From assembly GCF_003576645.1 (NCBI RefSeq), contig NC_044919.1, positions 25,651,976 to 25,715,975 on the forward strand: a DNA stretch of 64,000 nucleotides. Direction: 5' to 3'. Of the stretch, positions 33,461 through 45,544 are shown in pieces. The first letter of the stretch is position 1, and each line of letters opens with the position of its first letter. The notes beneath the pieces were generated by a model. That model saw only the letters and a list, made by a program, of their open reading frames with translations. It ran no database searches and was not told the origin of the DNA. This DNA is from Ipomoea triloba (lineage: Eukaryota; Streptophyta; Magnoliopsida; Solanales; Convolvulaceae). The translations under genes were made by a program, and so were the position numbers.

Positions 33461-35372
33461 TGTTGGTCCCAAGGGGATGGGGTACAAGTCTAGGGGGGGG
33501 GGTGAATAGACTTGTATAAGATTTTGCAAATCTTTTCAACCTCTCGTGTGTATTGAACTTAGGATGTTTAGGTTCGATACCTCACGAGGTGAAGACAAAG
33601 TTTTATGCGCAGCGGAAATGTTATCCCCTTTTAGTTAGCACGAGTTTGAGTTAGTTCGAGAAGTGCGTTTATATGCAGTGCAATCGAGAGGTTAGCGAGA
33701 GATAAAAACAGTAAGTAAATGCAAGAGAGATTTTTAAGTGGTTCGGCCAACCCGCCTACGTCCACTCTTCTTCCAGAAACTCCCTGGAAGGATTGCACTA
33801 AAAACTTCCCTTTTTAGTACAATATCGAGCGCTTGAGCTTTGATCACGAAGCCCGCCTCAAGCCTCAGGTTTTTCGCCCCGCTTCTTGTTACTCCACCTC
33901 TCGAGCACTTGACCTTTGATCACCAAGCCCGCGTCAAGCCTCAGGATCTTCACAAGACAGCTCCCAGGTTACTCCGCCTCTCCAAGGTCTTTCTCCCCGC
34001 TTCCAGTTACTCCACCTCTCGAGCACTTGACCTTTGATCACCAAGCCCGCGTCAAGCCTCAGGATCTTCACAAGACAGCTCCCAGGTTACTCTACCTCTC
34101 CAAGGTCTTTCTCCCCGCTTCCAGCTACTCCACCTCTCGAGCACTTGACCTTTGATCACCAAGCCCGCGTCAAGCCTCAGGTTTCTTTCACTCGGACAGC
34201 TGCCAGGTTACTCCACCTCTCTTGCTTAATCCAAAGCAAGGTGTTTTTGGTTGTCACAGTTGAATGTAACAGGCTCCAATCTGACCACAAGCTATCGTTG
34301 AATCAACTTCGATGTAGAGCAGCTTCGGTCACCTTCTAGATGTGTAGCAGTTTAAGCTATGTAACTCTCTCAAACACTAAGATGTGTTTTCTCGCTGTTT
34401 TTGAATATCAGGATGATATTCCAATTTTAGCACTTGCACTTGAACGTTTGAGTCAGACACCTCTTTCGAATTTTCCAACTCTGTAACCCCTTTTTTTTTT
34501 TTTCGCTTTGTGTCTTCACGTCCTTTTTATATGAGAGTAGAGGAATAATTCCGTTGGAGGGAAAATTATTCCGTTTGAAATTTGTCTCCCATGCTGATCA
34601 TGGGTCTTGCATATTTTCAGCATATTTCATGGAGTGGTGATCTTGTAACTTGAACCTCTTTGTCTTGTAGTGAATATTCCATAGTTCACTTTCTTGAGTC
34701 CATGCTCCACTTTCGTCTTTTGGTAAAAGTTACTCTTTTTATATTCCCATTATTCCTTGTTTGTAGGGAATCAGACCACTTCAGCATTGGTGCACCTTTT
34801 GACCGTTTGTGGTGGAAATCTGACGTGTCATCCATTTCCGCCCATTTTGAAATCTTCACGTTCGGCACCTCTTCATTATTCCATCTCCATGATATTCTTC
34901 TTCTCCAAACTTTAAGTATGACCGTCATTCAGCTTTGTTGGAGAATTGTTAGTGTATCGAGACCAAGGTTGATATCTTGATTGCTTGATGTCTCGAACTC
35001 AAATATCGAGAGGTCTATCTCTCGAACTCTGTTTATGTCTCGAACTGGATAACTGTATCGAGAGGTCCTACCTCTCGAACTCTGCTTATGTCTCGAGACT
35101 TAGTTGATGTCTCGCAGACCCTTATTCCTCCAGTGTTGTCCCATGCTTTCTTCTGATCTGTCTATATGATTACAACACACGAGACTTCTAAGATGTTCAA
35201 ACAAATTTACCTCAAGCTTAAATATTTTCCGAGTTGAGCTCAAAGTTACCCGGTTGTATTTTCGCTCTTGGTTTACTTGTCGAACTTACAGCGTTTTGCC
35301 TATGTATCGAGACTTGGGGATTTCTACTTAACAGTTGGTATCATCAAAACCTATTACATGATGTTCCTAACA
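33461..35372 (-). mobile_element. 5' LTR of copy B
   Basis: A 1912-base LTR on the minus strand. On the plus strand it starts TGTTGGTCCC and ends GTTCCTAACA. It contains about two units of the 118-bp repeat (33916-34151), the TATATA core region and the U3 motif cluster. Its leader variant (TTTCGAA..., GGAGCCTGTTAC when read on the minus strand) differs from the LTRs at 3487 and 49860, so it belongs to another insertion. Confidence 0.9.
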
Positions 35373-35981
35373 GTTGGTTGATTCGAAATTCTAAAGAGGT
35401 GTCTGATTCAAACGTTCAAGTGCTCGAGAGGTGGAGTACTGGAAGCGGGGAGAAAACCTGAGGAGAGGCGGAGTAACCTGGGAGCTGTCTTGTGAAGATC
35501 CTGAGGCTTGAGGCGGGCTTGGTGATCAAAGTCAAGTGCTCGAAGGTGGAGTAACAAGAAGCGGGGCGAAAAACCTGAGGCTTGAGGCGGGCTTCGTGAT
35601 CAAAGCTCAAGCGCTCGATATTGTACTAAAAAGGGAAGTTTTAGTGCAATCCTTCCAGGGAGTTTCTGGAAGAAGAGTGGACGTAGGCGGGTTGGCCGAA
35701 CCACTTAAAAATCTCTCTTGCATTTACTTACTGTTTTATCTCTCGCTAACCTCTCGATTGCACTGCATATAAACACACCTCTCGAACTAACTCAAACTCG
35801 TGCTAACTAAAAGGGGATAACATTTCCGCTGCGCATAAAACTTTGTCTTCACCTCGTGAGGTATCAAACCTAAACATCCTGAGTTCAATACACATGAGAG
35901 GTCGAAAAGATTTGCAAAATCTTATACAAGTCTATTCACCCCCCCCCTCTAGACTTGTACCCCATCCCCTTGGGACCAACA
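35373..35981 (+). repeat. Partial plus-strand LTR head-to-head with the copy B LTR
   Basis: Starts abruptly after the end of the minus-strand LTR and picks up LTR sequence near GATTCGAAATTCTAAAGAGG. It lacks U3 and runs to the LTR end at 35981. Several single-base deletions relative to other LTRs (for example GATCAAAGTCAAG and GGAAGTTTTAGTGC) suggest unpolished long-read sequence. Confidence 0.75.
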
Positions 35982-35983
35982 AT

Positions 35984-35995
35984 TGGTATCAGAGC
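35984..35995 (+). promoter_or_regulatory. Primer binding site in the first junction copy
   Basis: TGGTATCAGAGC two bases after the partial LTR. Confidence 0.9.
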
Positions 35996-36094
35996 AAGTT
36001 CTCTGATCGATATAAACCTTTGTTTATATTGCCTAGAGATCCTTCTTTGAAAAATCCTTTAAAAGTTTTCAAAGCACGAGATAATTTTTCTAAT

Positions 36095-36396
36095 ATGGAT
36101 AGCATGTTGTCGAGACATCTTCTCTTTGATCTTAGCAGGTTCGATGACTGGAAAACACGCATGCTTGCGTATCTATCAGCCCTCCATGATGAGATGACCG
36201 AAGTTATAACATCTGGACCAGTCAAGATCATGATGGTAAACACGGCTGCTGAGCAAACCAGGGATACACCAAAGTATGTCCCCAAACCTAGGGAAGAATG
36301 GACAAGTGATGATAGGAAGAGAAACAACTTGGACAACATTGCCAAGGATATTCTCTTCAGAGCTATAGACGAAACCATCTTTCCAAAAGTAAGAAA
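36095..36396 (+). pseudogene. Gag 5' fragment cut by a 25-N gap
   Basis: Starts at ATG 36095 and matches the first 100 residues of copy B Gag closely, then stops at the gap. This fragment and the LTR before it are repeated at 37960-38980, so it is probably a duplicate contig end and not a separate element. Confidence 0.8.
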
Positions 36397-36421
36397 NNNN
36401 NNNNNNNNNNNNNNNNNNNNN
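36397..36421. other. Assembly gap, 25 N
   Basis: It joins a plus-strand gag fragment to the middle of a minus-strand LTR. The two sides do not continue each other. Confidence 0.95.
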
Positions 36422-37959
36422 TTAGCGAGAGATAAAAACAGTAAGTAAATGCAAGAGAGATTTTTAAGTGGTTCGGCCAACCCGCCTACGTCCACTCTTC
36501 TTCCAGAAACTCCCTGGAAGGATTGCACTAAAAACTTCCCTTTTTAGTACAATATCGAGCGCTTGAGCTTTGATCACGAAGCCCGCCTCAAGCCTCAGGT
36601 TTTTCGCCCCGCTTCTTGTTACTCCACCTCTCGAGCACTTGACCTTTGATCACCAAGCCCGCGTCAAGCCTCAGGATCTTCACAAGACAGCTCCCAGGTT
36701 ACTCCGCCTCTCCAAGGTCTTTCTCCCCGCTTCCAGCTACTCCACCTCTCGAGCACTTGACCTTTGATCACCAAGCCCGCGTCAAGCCTCAGGTTTCTTT
36801 CACTCGGACAGCTGCCAGGTTACTCCACCTCTCTTGCTTAATCCAAAGCAAGGTGTTTTTGTTTGTCACAGTTGAATGTAACAGCTCCAATCTGACCACA
36901 AGCTATCGTTGAATCACTTCAATGTAGAGCAGCTTCGGTCACCTTCTGGATGTATAACAGTTTAAGCTTTGTAACTCTCTTGAAACACTAAGATGTGTTT
37001 TCTCGCTTTTTGAATATCAGGATGATATTCCAAGTTAGCACTGCACTTGAACGTTTTAGACGACACTTTCTTAAGAATTTCGAACCCTCTTTTCTTCTGT
37101 TTCTTCTGTGTCTTTACGTCCTTATATATGAGAGTAGAGGAATAATTCCGTTGGAGGGAAAATTATTCCGTTTGAAATTTGTCTCCCATGCTGATCATGG
37201 GTCTTGCTATTTTCAGCATATTTCATGGAGTGGTGATCTTGTAACTTGAACCTCTTTGTCTTGTAGTGAATATTCCATAGTTCACTTTCTTGAGTCCATG
37301 CTCCACTTTCGTCTTTTGGTAAAAGTTACTCTTTTTATATTCCCATTATCCTTGTTTGTAGGGAATCAGACCACTTCAGCATTGGTGCACTTTTGACCGT
37401 TTGTGGTGGAAATCTGACGTGTCATCCATTTCCGCCCATTTTGAAATCTTCACGTTCGGCACCTCTTCATTATTCCATTTCCATGATATTTTTCTTCTCC
37501 AACTTTAAGTATGACCGTCATTCAGCTTTGTTGGAGAATTGTTAGTGTATCGAGACCAAGGTTGATATCTTGATGCTTGATGTCTCGAACTCAAATATCG
37601 AGAGTCTATCTCTCGAACTCTGTTTATGTCTCGAACTGGATAACTGTATCGAGAGGTCTACCTCTCGAACTCTGCTTATGTCTCGAGACTTAGTTGATGT
37701 CTCGCAGACCCTTATTCCTCCAGTGTTGTCCCATGCTTTCTTCTGATCTGTCTATATGATTACAACACACGAGACTTCTAAGATGTTCAAACAAATTTCC
37801 TCAAGCTTAAATATTTTCCGAGTTGAGCTCAAAGTTACCGGTTGTATTTTCGCTCTTGGTTTACTTGTCGAACTTACAGCGTTTTGCCTATGCGTCGAGA
37901 CTGGGGATTTCTACTTAACAGTTGGTATCATCAAAACCTATTACATGATGTTCCTAACA
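36422..37959 (-). repeat. Partial minus-strand LTR with many small deletions
   Basis: Starts inside the LTR (TTAGCGAGAGATAAAAACAG) and runs to the LTR end GTTCCTAACA at 37959. It has one unit of the 118-bp repeat. Numerous one-base losses, for example GGTGCACTTTTGACC and GAGAGTCTATCTC, point to uncorrected long-read sequence. It partly resembles the 3487/49860 LTR type (TTCTTAAGAA) and not the 33461 type. Confidence 0.75.
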
Positions 37960-38561
37960 CCTAGCTGGTCTGAGTGAAGACCTGAGGCTTGAACAAAGCT
38001 CAAGTGCTCGAGAGGTGGAGTAACTGGAAGCGGGGAGAAAACCTGAGGAGAGCGGAGTAACCTGGGAGCTGTCTTGTGAAGATCCTGAGGCTTGAGGCGG
38101 GCTTGGTGATCAAAGTCAAGTGCTCGAAGGTGGAGTAACAAGAAGCGGGGCGAAAAACCTGAGGCTTGAGGCGGGCTTCGTGATCAAAGCTCAAGCGCTC
38201 GATATTGTACTAAAAAGGGAAGTTTTAGTGCAATCCTTCCAGGGAGTTTCTGGAAGAAGAGTGGACGTAGGCGGGTTGGCCGAACCACTTAAAAATCTCT
38301 CTTGCATTTACTTACTGTTTTATCTCTCGCTAACCTCTCGATTGCACTGCATATAAACACCTCTCGAACTAACTCAAACTCGTGCTAACTAAAAGGGGAT
38401 AACTTTTCCGCTGCGCATAAAACTTTGTCTTCACCTCGTGAGGTATCGAACCTAAACATCCTAAGTTCAATACACACGAGAGGTCGAAAAGATTTGCAAA
38501 ATCTTATACAAGTCTATTCACCCCCCCTCTAGACTTGTACCCCATCCCCTTGGGACCAACA
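37960..38561 (+). repeat. Partial 5' LTR of copy C
   Basis: Begins abruptly beside the minus-strand LTR with CCTAGCTGGTCTGAGTG and contains only the part of the LTR downstream of the 118-bp repeat region, ending GGGACCAACA at 38561. The U3 and LTR start are missing, so copy C has no proper 5' LTR as assembled. Confidence 0.8.
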
Positions 38562-38563
38562 AT

Positions 38564-38575
38564 TGGTATCAGAGC
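38564..38575 (+). promoter_or_regulatory. Primer binding site, initiator tRNA-Met (copy C)
   Basis: TGGTATCAGAGC two bases after the LTR end at 38561. Confidence 0.92.
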
Positions 38576-38668
38576 AAGTTCTCTGATCGATATAAACTTT
38601 GTTTATATTGCCTAGAGATCCTTCTTGAAAAATCTTTTAAAATTTTCAAAGCACGAGATAATTTTTAA

Positions 38669-40874
38669 ATGGAAGCATGTTGTCGAGACATCTTCTCTTT
38701 GATCTTAGCAGGTTCGATGACTGGAAAACACGCATGCTTGCGTATCTATCAGCCCTCCATGATGAGATGGCCGAAGTTATAACATCTGGACCAGTCAAGA
38801 TCATGATGGTAAACACGACTGCTGAGCAAACCAGAGATACACCAAAGTATGTCCCCAAACCTAGGGAAGAATGGACAAGTGATGATAGGAAGAGAAACAA
38901 CCTGGACAACATTGCCAAGGATATTCTCTTCAGAGCTATAGACGAAACCATCTTCCCAAAAGTAAGAAAGTGCAAAATGGCGAAAGAGGTATGGGATACT
39001 TTGATGTTAATTGGTGAAGGTGACGAACAGGAAAAGGAGAACAAGCTCACCGTGGCCATGAAGAAGTTCGAGGACTTCAAGATGAAGCCAGGGGAGAGCA
39101 TCGACAGCATGGAATCTCGTTTCATGAAGCTATCAATAGAGATCAGTGATCTCGAGAAGGAGATTCCACAAAAGGAGCTAAACCTGAAGGTCTTACGAGG
39201 CCTTACCAAGGAGTGGGAAATGAAGGTGATCACAATGCGTGATCACAGGGATTTGAAGAACACCACAACCGACCAACTGTTCAGAGATCTCAAAGCCTTC
39301 GAATTTGAGATGTTTCCGAGAGATGAGGACGTGGTGGACAGACGGAATGTGGCACTGGTTGCGGACCAACCAACCACCTCCTCAAGGTCAGATCCTAATC
39401 CCACTGATTTTTTATCTGACGAACAGTTTGCTTTCTTCATAAGAAAATTCAGGAAGTTCATGAAGAAGACACCGGAAAGCAATACAAGTTCACCTTCCTC
39501 CTCAAGAAGGAAAAATGAGAGATACACATCCAGAAGAATGGAGGAAGAAGATCAAGGTCTATGCTACAACTGCAGGAGGACAGGGCACTTCAAGGCTGAA
39601 TGCCCTTACCCACCAGTAAGCAAGCATCAAGGTCAGGAAGGCAAGGATTCCAGAAGAAAAGAGGAATCCAGAGAGAGGCCAGCCAAAGGTAGCCTCAAGG
39701 GAGAAACAAAGACATACCTGCGCAGGAAGGCGCTTGTTGCTGAGGAACCCGAGAAGACAATCGAGGAGTCCGAGACATCGAGCTCCAGTGATAGCAGCAG
39801 CAGCTCAGAGGATGAGAGGGGGCTCATCTGCTTATACACTACAGAAGAGGAGGATCAATGCTTGATGGCTATCAATAATGAGGTAACAGCACTCAATGTT
39901 CTTCGTTTAGAAGCGATGAGGACCCCTTCGAGACTATGGAATTGATCAGAAGGAACCTCAAAATCGCTAACAGCACTCATGCCAAAATCAGGGAAGAAAA
40001 CAGCAAGCTAACCGCTGAAAGAGATATGCTTAAGAACGTCTCGAAAGAGAATTCAGAGCTAACTCTCAAAGTAAGTGAGTTAGAAGCTAAAGTAATCCTA
40101 CTGACTGAAGAGTGCAAAGCTTGAGAGACCAGAGAGCTTAATCTTAGAAAGGTCATAGCATCATACACTAATTCCTCCAAAGCTATGGAGAAAATGGTGG
40201 ATGATCACAGACCAGCAAGTGACAGAACCGGTCTCGGGTTTCGTCGGAACAGTCTCTCGAGAGATAAGCAGACCAATGGTTCGGGAACTTCAAGAAATGG
40301 AGGATCTCAACCCAAACCAAATAAAGGTCATAAAGGACCAACAGAAAAGACAAGAGTAGCTATTCATAAACCGTCCCTGTACACCAGCAATGGAAGGTAT
40401 AGGAAAGCTACGAAGAATGGCCGGGTAAACAATATCGAGAGATCACCCAGCTATCTCTCGCAAGGCCATTCCAAGTACAAAAGAAGCTACATTCCATATA
40501 ATGCGCCTCAAGGCAAATATGGAAGGTCTGAGATCCACATATTTAGGAACTCACGGATGAAGAAAGGTAGACTTTATCCATCCAGTGAGGATTGGTCATC
40601 GAATCATAATTTCTGGAAGAAACCTCACTTCCAGCAATTTCATATGACCAAACAAGCAATGAAGGGCATGGTGCGTAAGTCCGAGGTTAGGCCTCAACCA
40701 AAACTGATATATGCACCTAAGAGGCCCAGAGTCTTTGCTAGCATTCCTCATGATTATCAAACGTATAATGGCTACATTGCGCCTAGGCCTGGAATAATGG
40801 GCACAAGGTATAAATGGATGCCTAAACTCACTAACCCACCAGGACCCAAAGTTTGGGTACCTAAACTTGCTTAA
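38669..40874 (+). pseudogene. gag: Copia Gag of copy C, broken
   Basis: Colinear with copy B Gag but damaged. Small deletions near 38669 put the first ATG out of frame, leaving ATG 38677. The frame then runs to a shift near 39890-39930, in the serine/threonine repeats, where several codons are missing and it ends at 39945. It continues as 39936-40124, ending at a TGA (40122-40124) where the other copies have CGA. It is open again from about 40125 to the normal stop at 40874. The zinc knuckle (near 39563-39604) and C-terminal tail remain recognisable. The region around the knuckle also differs from A and B at many residues, as if of another lineage. Confidence 0.88.
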
Positions 40875-40879
40875 TTTCC

Positions 40880-43800
40880 TTGCAGGACACCAGGGACGTG
40901 TGGTTCATTGACAGTGGATGTTCGAGACATATGACGGGAAATCTAACACTGCTAGAGAACATCCAACCTATCGAAGGTCCCTTGGTGACATTTGGCGACA
41001 ACGAGAAGAAGGGACGCACAAAAGCTGTTGGTGAAATTCAAAAGAATGAGCTGGTTATTAAGGGAGTATCCTACGTTGAAGGGCTCAAGTTCAATCTCCT
41101 TAGTACAAGCCAGTTCTGTGACAAGGGCTACAAGGTTATCTTCACCAAAAGCAAATGCCAGATTATGAGCGAGGAATCTCTCGAAGTCGTCTTGGAAGCA
41201 GCAAGGAAAGGAAACATGTACATAGTGGATTGGAGGTCTGCAAAACCATCCCTATGTATGCTAGCAAGGAGCAAGGAAGATTTATGCTGGGATTGGCATA
41301 GTAAGCTTAGTCATCTGAACTTCAAGACTATCAACAAGCTTACTAAGAGGAACCTAGTGGAAGGACTGCCCAAAGTGACGTTTCGAAAGGATAAAATTTG
41401 TGAGGCATGTCAACGTTGCAAACAGATCAAATCTTCCTTTAAGAGCAAAGCCGAGACATCATCCACTAGACCATTAAGTCTTCTTCACATGGACTTATTT
41501 GGCCCAGTAGATCCACCCAGCATGAAGGGAAAGAAGTATACTCTTGTGGTAGTAGATGACTACACAAGATTCACATGGACCGTGTTCTTAACCAAGAAAA
41601 GCGAGACAAAAGTTGCTCTACCAAACCTTCTGAAGCAGGTTCAAGTTGAAAAGGATGTCTCGATACTAAAGATCCGGTCAGATCAAGGTGGAGAGTTCGT
41701 TAACCAAGTTATCGAGAACTACTGCAACGAAAATGGCATTCATCATCAATTGTCAGCTGCTCGAACACCTCAACAGAACGGAATTGCTGAAAGAAGGAAC
41801 AGAACTCTCAAGGAAGCAGCAAGGACCATGCTTTCACAAGCCAACATACCTCAAGGATTTTGGGCAGAAGCAGTCAACACAGCATGCTATACCCAAAATC
41901 GGTCCTTGATCGTGAAAGGAGTTGGAAAGACTCCATATGAATTGTGGAATGGAAGGAAACCGAATGTAAGCTAATTCCACACATTCGGGTGCAAATGCTA
42001 TATCCACAACAATGGGAAGGCTCAACTAAGAACTTTTGAAGAAAAGGCAGATGATGGAGTATTTCTGGGATACTCATCGACAAGCAAAGCATTCAAAGTC
42101 TTCAACAAGCGGAGATTGGTGGTTGAAGAATCCATACATGTTTCTTTTGATGAAAGGGCATCGACAGATCAACCATCAAAGTCAACGGAAGCAGCTGAGG
42201 AAGCCCAGCCAGAGTCTATCGAGAGATCAAACTTACCTCTCGAAGACAAGCAGTCGATAGTTCGAGACGTAGCGGAACTCCAGTCAGAATCAGATGATGA
42301 AAAGTCTACAAAGAAGAAAGCTCCTGACTCAGTTGATCCAATCCAGTTCATAGATGTTCAACCCACATCTCAACCTTCAACGGAAGTATCAACTGAGGAG
42401 CCACAACCCGACCTAAGATGGCTGAGAAGTCACCCTGCTGATCAAGTAATTGGAGATGTACGTGACAGAGTTTGGACCAGATCAGCATACAGAGAAAGCA
42501 TGTTTGCTTGCTTTCTATCACAAATAGAGCCTAAGGTGATCGATGAGGCTCTATGTGATCCAGATTGGGTGCAAGCCATGCAAGAGGAACTTCATCAGTT
42601 TGAACGGAACGACGTTTGGGAACTAGTTCCGAGACCTCATCATCAGAATGTCATTGGTACAAAGTGGGTTTTCAGAAACAAGATGAATGAGGATGGAGTC
42701 ATTGTTAGGAACAAGGCCAGACTTGTTGCCAAAGGCTATTGTCAGGAGGAAGGAATAGATTTTGATGAAACCTTCGCTCCAGTGGCACGTCTCGAAGCCA
42801 TACGCATCTTTCTCGCATATGCCGCCTTCAAAGACTTTAAGGTATATCAAATGGATGTCAAGAGCGCTTTTCTGAACGGACTTCTCGAAGAAGAGGTGTA
42901 CGTTGAACAACCTCCGGGTTTCTTGAAGGACGTGGGAGCTGACAAAGTATACAAATTAAAGAAGGCACTTTACGGTTTAAAACAAGCTCCGAGAGCTTGG
43001 TATGATACCTTATCATCTTTTCTACTTCAGTGTGGGTTCACCAAAGGCCTAGTGGACAAAACACTGTTTAGAATTAAGGATGAGGATCACATCTTACTGG
43101 TGCAAATCTATGTGGACGATATCATTTTTGGAAGCACCAATCCAGACTTGTGCGAGAAGTTCTCCAGGTTGATGAAAGGGAAGTTCGAGATGAGCATGAT
43201 GGGAGAACTAAACTACTTCCTTGGATTACAAGTGAGACAGCTTAAGGAAGGTATCTTCATCAATCAGGAGAAATACACCAAGGATCTGCTCAGAAAATAC
43301 AATATAGAAGGGAAATCCTCAGTCAAAGTACCCATGGGAACCTCTCTACGTATCGATGTCGACAGTGAAGGTCGAGAGGTCGATCAAACTACATATCGAG
43401 GTATCATCGGATCTCTTCTTTATTTAACTTCCAGTAGACCAGATATATCCTTTGCAGTAGGTGTATGTGCTAGGTTTCAGGCAAGTCCTAAGGAAAGTCA
43501 CTTAAATGCATCTAAAAAGATCCTTAGATATCTCAAAGGTACGCAAAGTGTTGGACTTTGGTATTCGAGAGGTGGATCTTTCGAACTTATGGGTTATTCA
43601 GATGCGGACTTTGCCGGTTGTAAAATAGATCGAAAGAGCACATCAGGGACATGTCAGTTTCTAGGTGGAAGACTTGTCTCATGGTTTAGCAAGAAACAGC
43701 ATTCGATAGCTACAAGCACCGCTGAGGCAGAATATGTAGCAGCTGGAAGTTGCTGTGCTCAGGTTTTATGGATGAAGCAACAATTACTGGATTATGGTGT

Positions 43801-44053
43801 TGAATGTAAAGAGGTTAAGATCATGTGTGACAACACAAGTGCTATAGCTATCACTCAGAATCCAGTGTTACATTCAAGAACAAAACACATTGATATCAAG
43901 TATCACTTCATCCGAGACCATGTTGAGAAAAAGGATATAACTTTGGAATACGTTGCAACGGAGGAGCAACTAGCAGATATTTTCACAAAAGCGTTATGTG
44001 AAAATAGATTTTCTCAACTAAGGTTAGAATTGGGAATGATAGAATTGAGATGA
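40880..44053 (+). pseudogene. pol: Copia Pol of copy C, one nonsense codon
   Basis: Colinear with copy A Pol over the full 1057-codon length, with the protease DSG, the integrase finger and D-D-E triad, YVDD and RNase H motifs all present. A TAA at 41972-41974 replaces a histidine codon just after the integrase core. The frame is otherwise open to 44053. As in the other copies, pol lies in the -1 frame five bases after the gag stop. The element could be mobilised in trans but cannot make its own reverse transcriptase unless the stop is read through. Confidence 0.92.
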
Positions 44054-44207
44054 ATGGTCAAATCTTATCTTCTTGTATTTAGTGCCATGAACTGTTTCGC
44101 ATGTGAGGAGCGGTTTCATCAACTTTATGGCAGCTTTGAAGTTACACAAGCATTGAATGGTCATTCATATCGCATCACGTGACTCAACAGTGGTAACCTT
44201 TTTGGGC

Positions 44208-44215
44208 TATAAATA
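44208..44215 (+). promoter_or_regulatory. TATA box upstream of the small ORF (copy C)
   Basis: TATAAATA, 38 bases before the ATG at 44254, as in copies A and B. Confidence 0.5.
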
Positions 44216-44253
44216 GAAGGGTTTTCTCATCAGTTTATGTCATCGAATTCTTC

Positions 44254-44625
44254 ATGAAGAAGAAGAAAGGAAAAGACGATGTACCGTTCTGGTATAGAGG
44301 GAGAAAATCAGCAACGAAGTCCAAAGACTTTCAAGGAGAGAACTATCCAGAATCAACGAAGGGTGAACAGATTGCGGAGCTTCCTGATAATCCAAGCCAG
44401 CATCCTATTCCCATCCAAGGTGAATGGATCCCCAAATGCGAGGAGATCCACAACGATGGGATACTGGAGTCAGGAGAAGAGTCTTGCACAAGTGGGACTC
44501 CTACCGCTGCACATTCTGGAAAAGGACCTCCCTCAACCAAATGGAGAACCAAGGGAAAGGGAGATGAAGCCTGTGAGGAAGGCAGCAGCGGAGAGAAGAA
44601 CAAGAAGGGGAGTAGCCACCTCTAG
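44254..44625 (+). CDS. Small basic post-pol ORF (copy C)
   Basis: 123 residues. The first 95 or so align with the ORFs of copies A and B. The end differs because about 80 bases present in the others are missing, giving a lysine/glycine/serine-rich tail. The start position and the TATA box are conserved. The function is unknown. An overlapping frame at 44279-44662 is also open but has no conserved start. Confidence 0.5.
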   Translation: MKKKKGKDDVPFWYRGRKSATKSKDFQGENYPESTKGEQIAELPDNPSQHPIPIQGEWIPKCEEIHNDGILESGEESCTSGTPTAAHSGKGPPSTKWRTKGKGDEACEEGSSGEKNKKGSSHL

Positions 44626-44960
44626 TTCTGTTATTAGGAGAAATAGGACTTTAGATGGCTAGTTCCTGTTCTAACGATAGATTCCTATTAGGCTATCCAA
44701 GGCCAAACAAAAGTTTCTATGGAATCTAATAGGATATTGATTCATATGTAATGTTTTCGAAAATCACTAAATGAACTTAAGGAAATGTTCCAAGTGATAT
44801 CTTTTGATGAATCAATCTTGTCTCCGTATCGCAATCTGTGTTCGAAAGGTAGTTCGAGAGGTACATGTTCAGTTTGCCTTTTTGTGTTATGTCTCGAAGA
44901 AGGGTAGTTCGAGAGATCACTTCGAAAGATATCAAACTGACTATCTACGTATCTCTAAAT
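44626..44960 (+). other. Region between small ORF and ORF3 (copy C)
   Basis: Non-coding element sequence with TCGAGAG words, matching 13700-14117. Confidence 0.6.
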
Positions 44961-45076
44961 GGAGGAATAAGGAGGGTTAGGGATCGATCACTCAGGGGGA
45001 AGATCCTTAACCACATGAGTGCTTAGATGGAGGAATAAGGAGGTTTAGGGATCAATCACTCAAGGGGATCCTTAAA
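44961..45076 (+). repeat. 68-bp tandem repeat upstream of ORF3 (copy C)
   Basis: Two units starting at 44961 and 45029, each beginning GGAGGAATAAGGAGG and containing CACTCA with a G run. Related to the three-unit array of copy B. Confidence 0.85.
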
Positions 45077-45431
45077 CTAGCAAAGTCGAGAGTTTACCTT
45101 CGAGAGGTAAAACAAATGAGTTCAACGGACATATGTGGGTTGGCTAATGTTGGGCATTAATGTTAGCCACGTGCTCTTCGGTTATTGACGGTTTTTCCGC
45201 TCTTAAAGGCATTATCTTGATAAGTGGGAACATGCCTATATAAATATCATCTCCTTATATCCCACTATCCAAAAACCGCATTATACTTTATCAAAATAAC
45301 CTTACCATATCTTACATACATAACCGTTATAAAAGGGTATTTCTGACCTTTAAATTCTTTTAAATTAACCGGGATCCGTTATCGGGTCAAGCTCTCAACC
45401 CTACCCATATATCCAACCCGAATCCACATGA

Positions 45432-45438
45432 TATAAAA
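45432..45438 (+). promoter_or_regulatory. TATA box upstream of ORF3 (copy C)
   Basis: TATAAAA lies 113 bases before the ATG at 45545, matching the position in copy B. It is followed by a pyrimidine/CA-rich leader that could hold a transcription start. Inferred promoter. Confidence 0.45.
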
Positions 45439-45544
45439 GCCAAATTCTTCTTCCTTACCCGGATTCAAGCTCAAACCGAATACCCAAAACCCCCAAATCC
45501 TAAACACTGTACACATTCCCTCCAAAACCTCAAACCTGTCAACA

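Noticed and set aside
22604..35372. Copy B as a complete element with two LTRs
   Set aside because: The left LTR piece is more diverged, is joined inside ORF3 and lacks a PPT, so it is not the expected 3' LTR.
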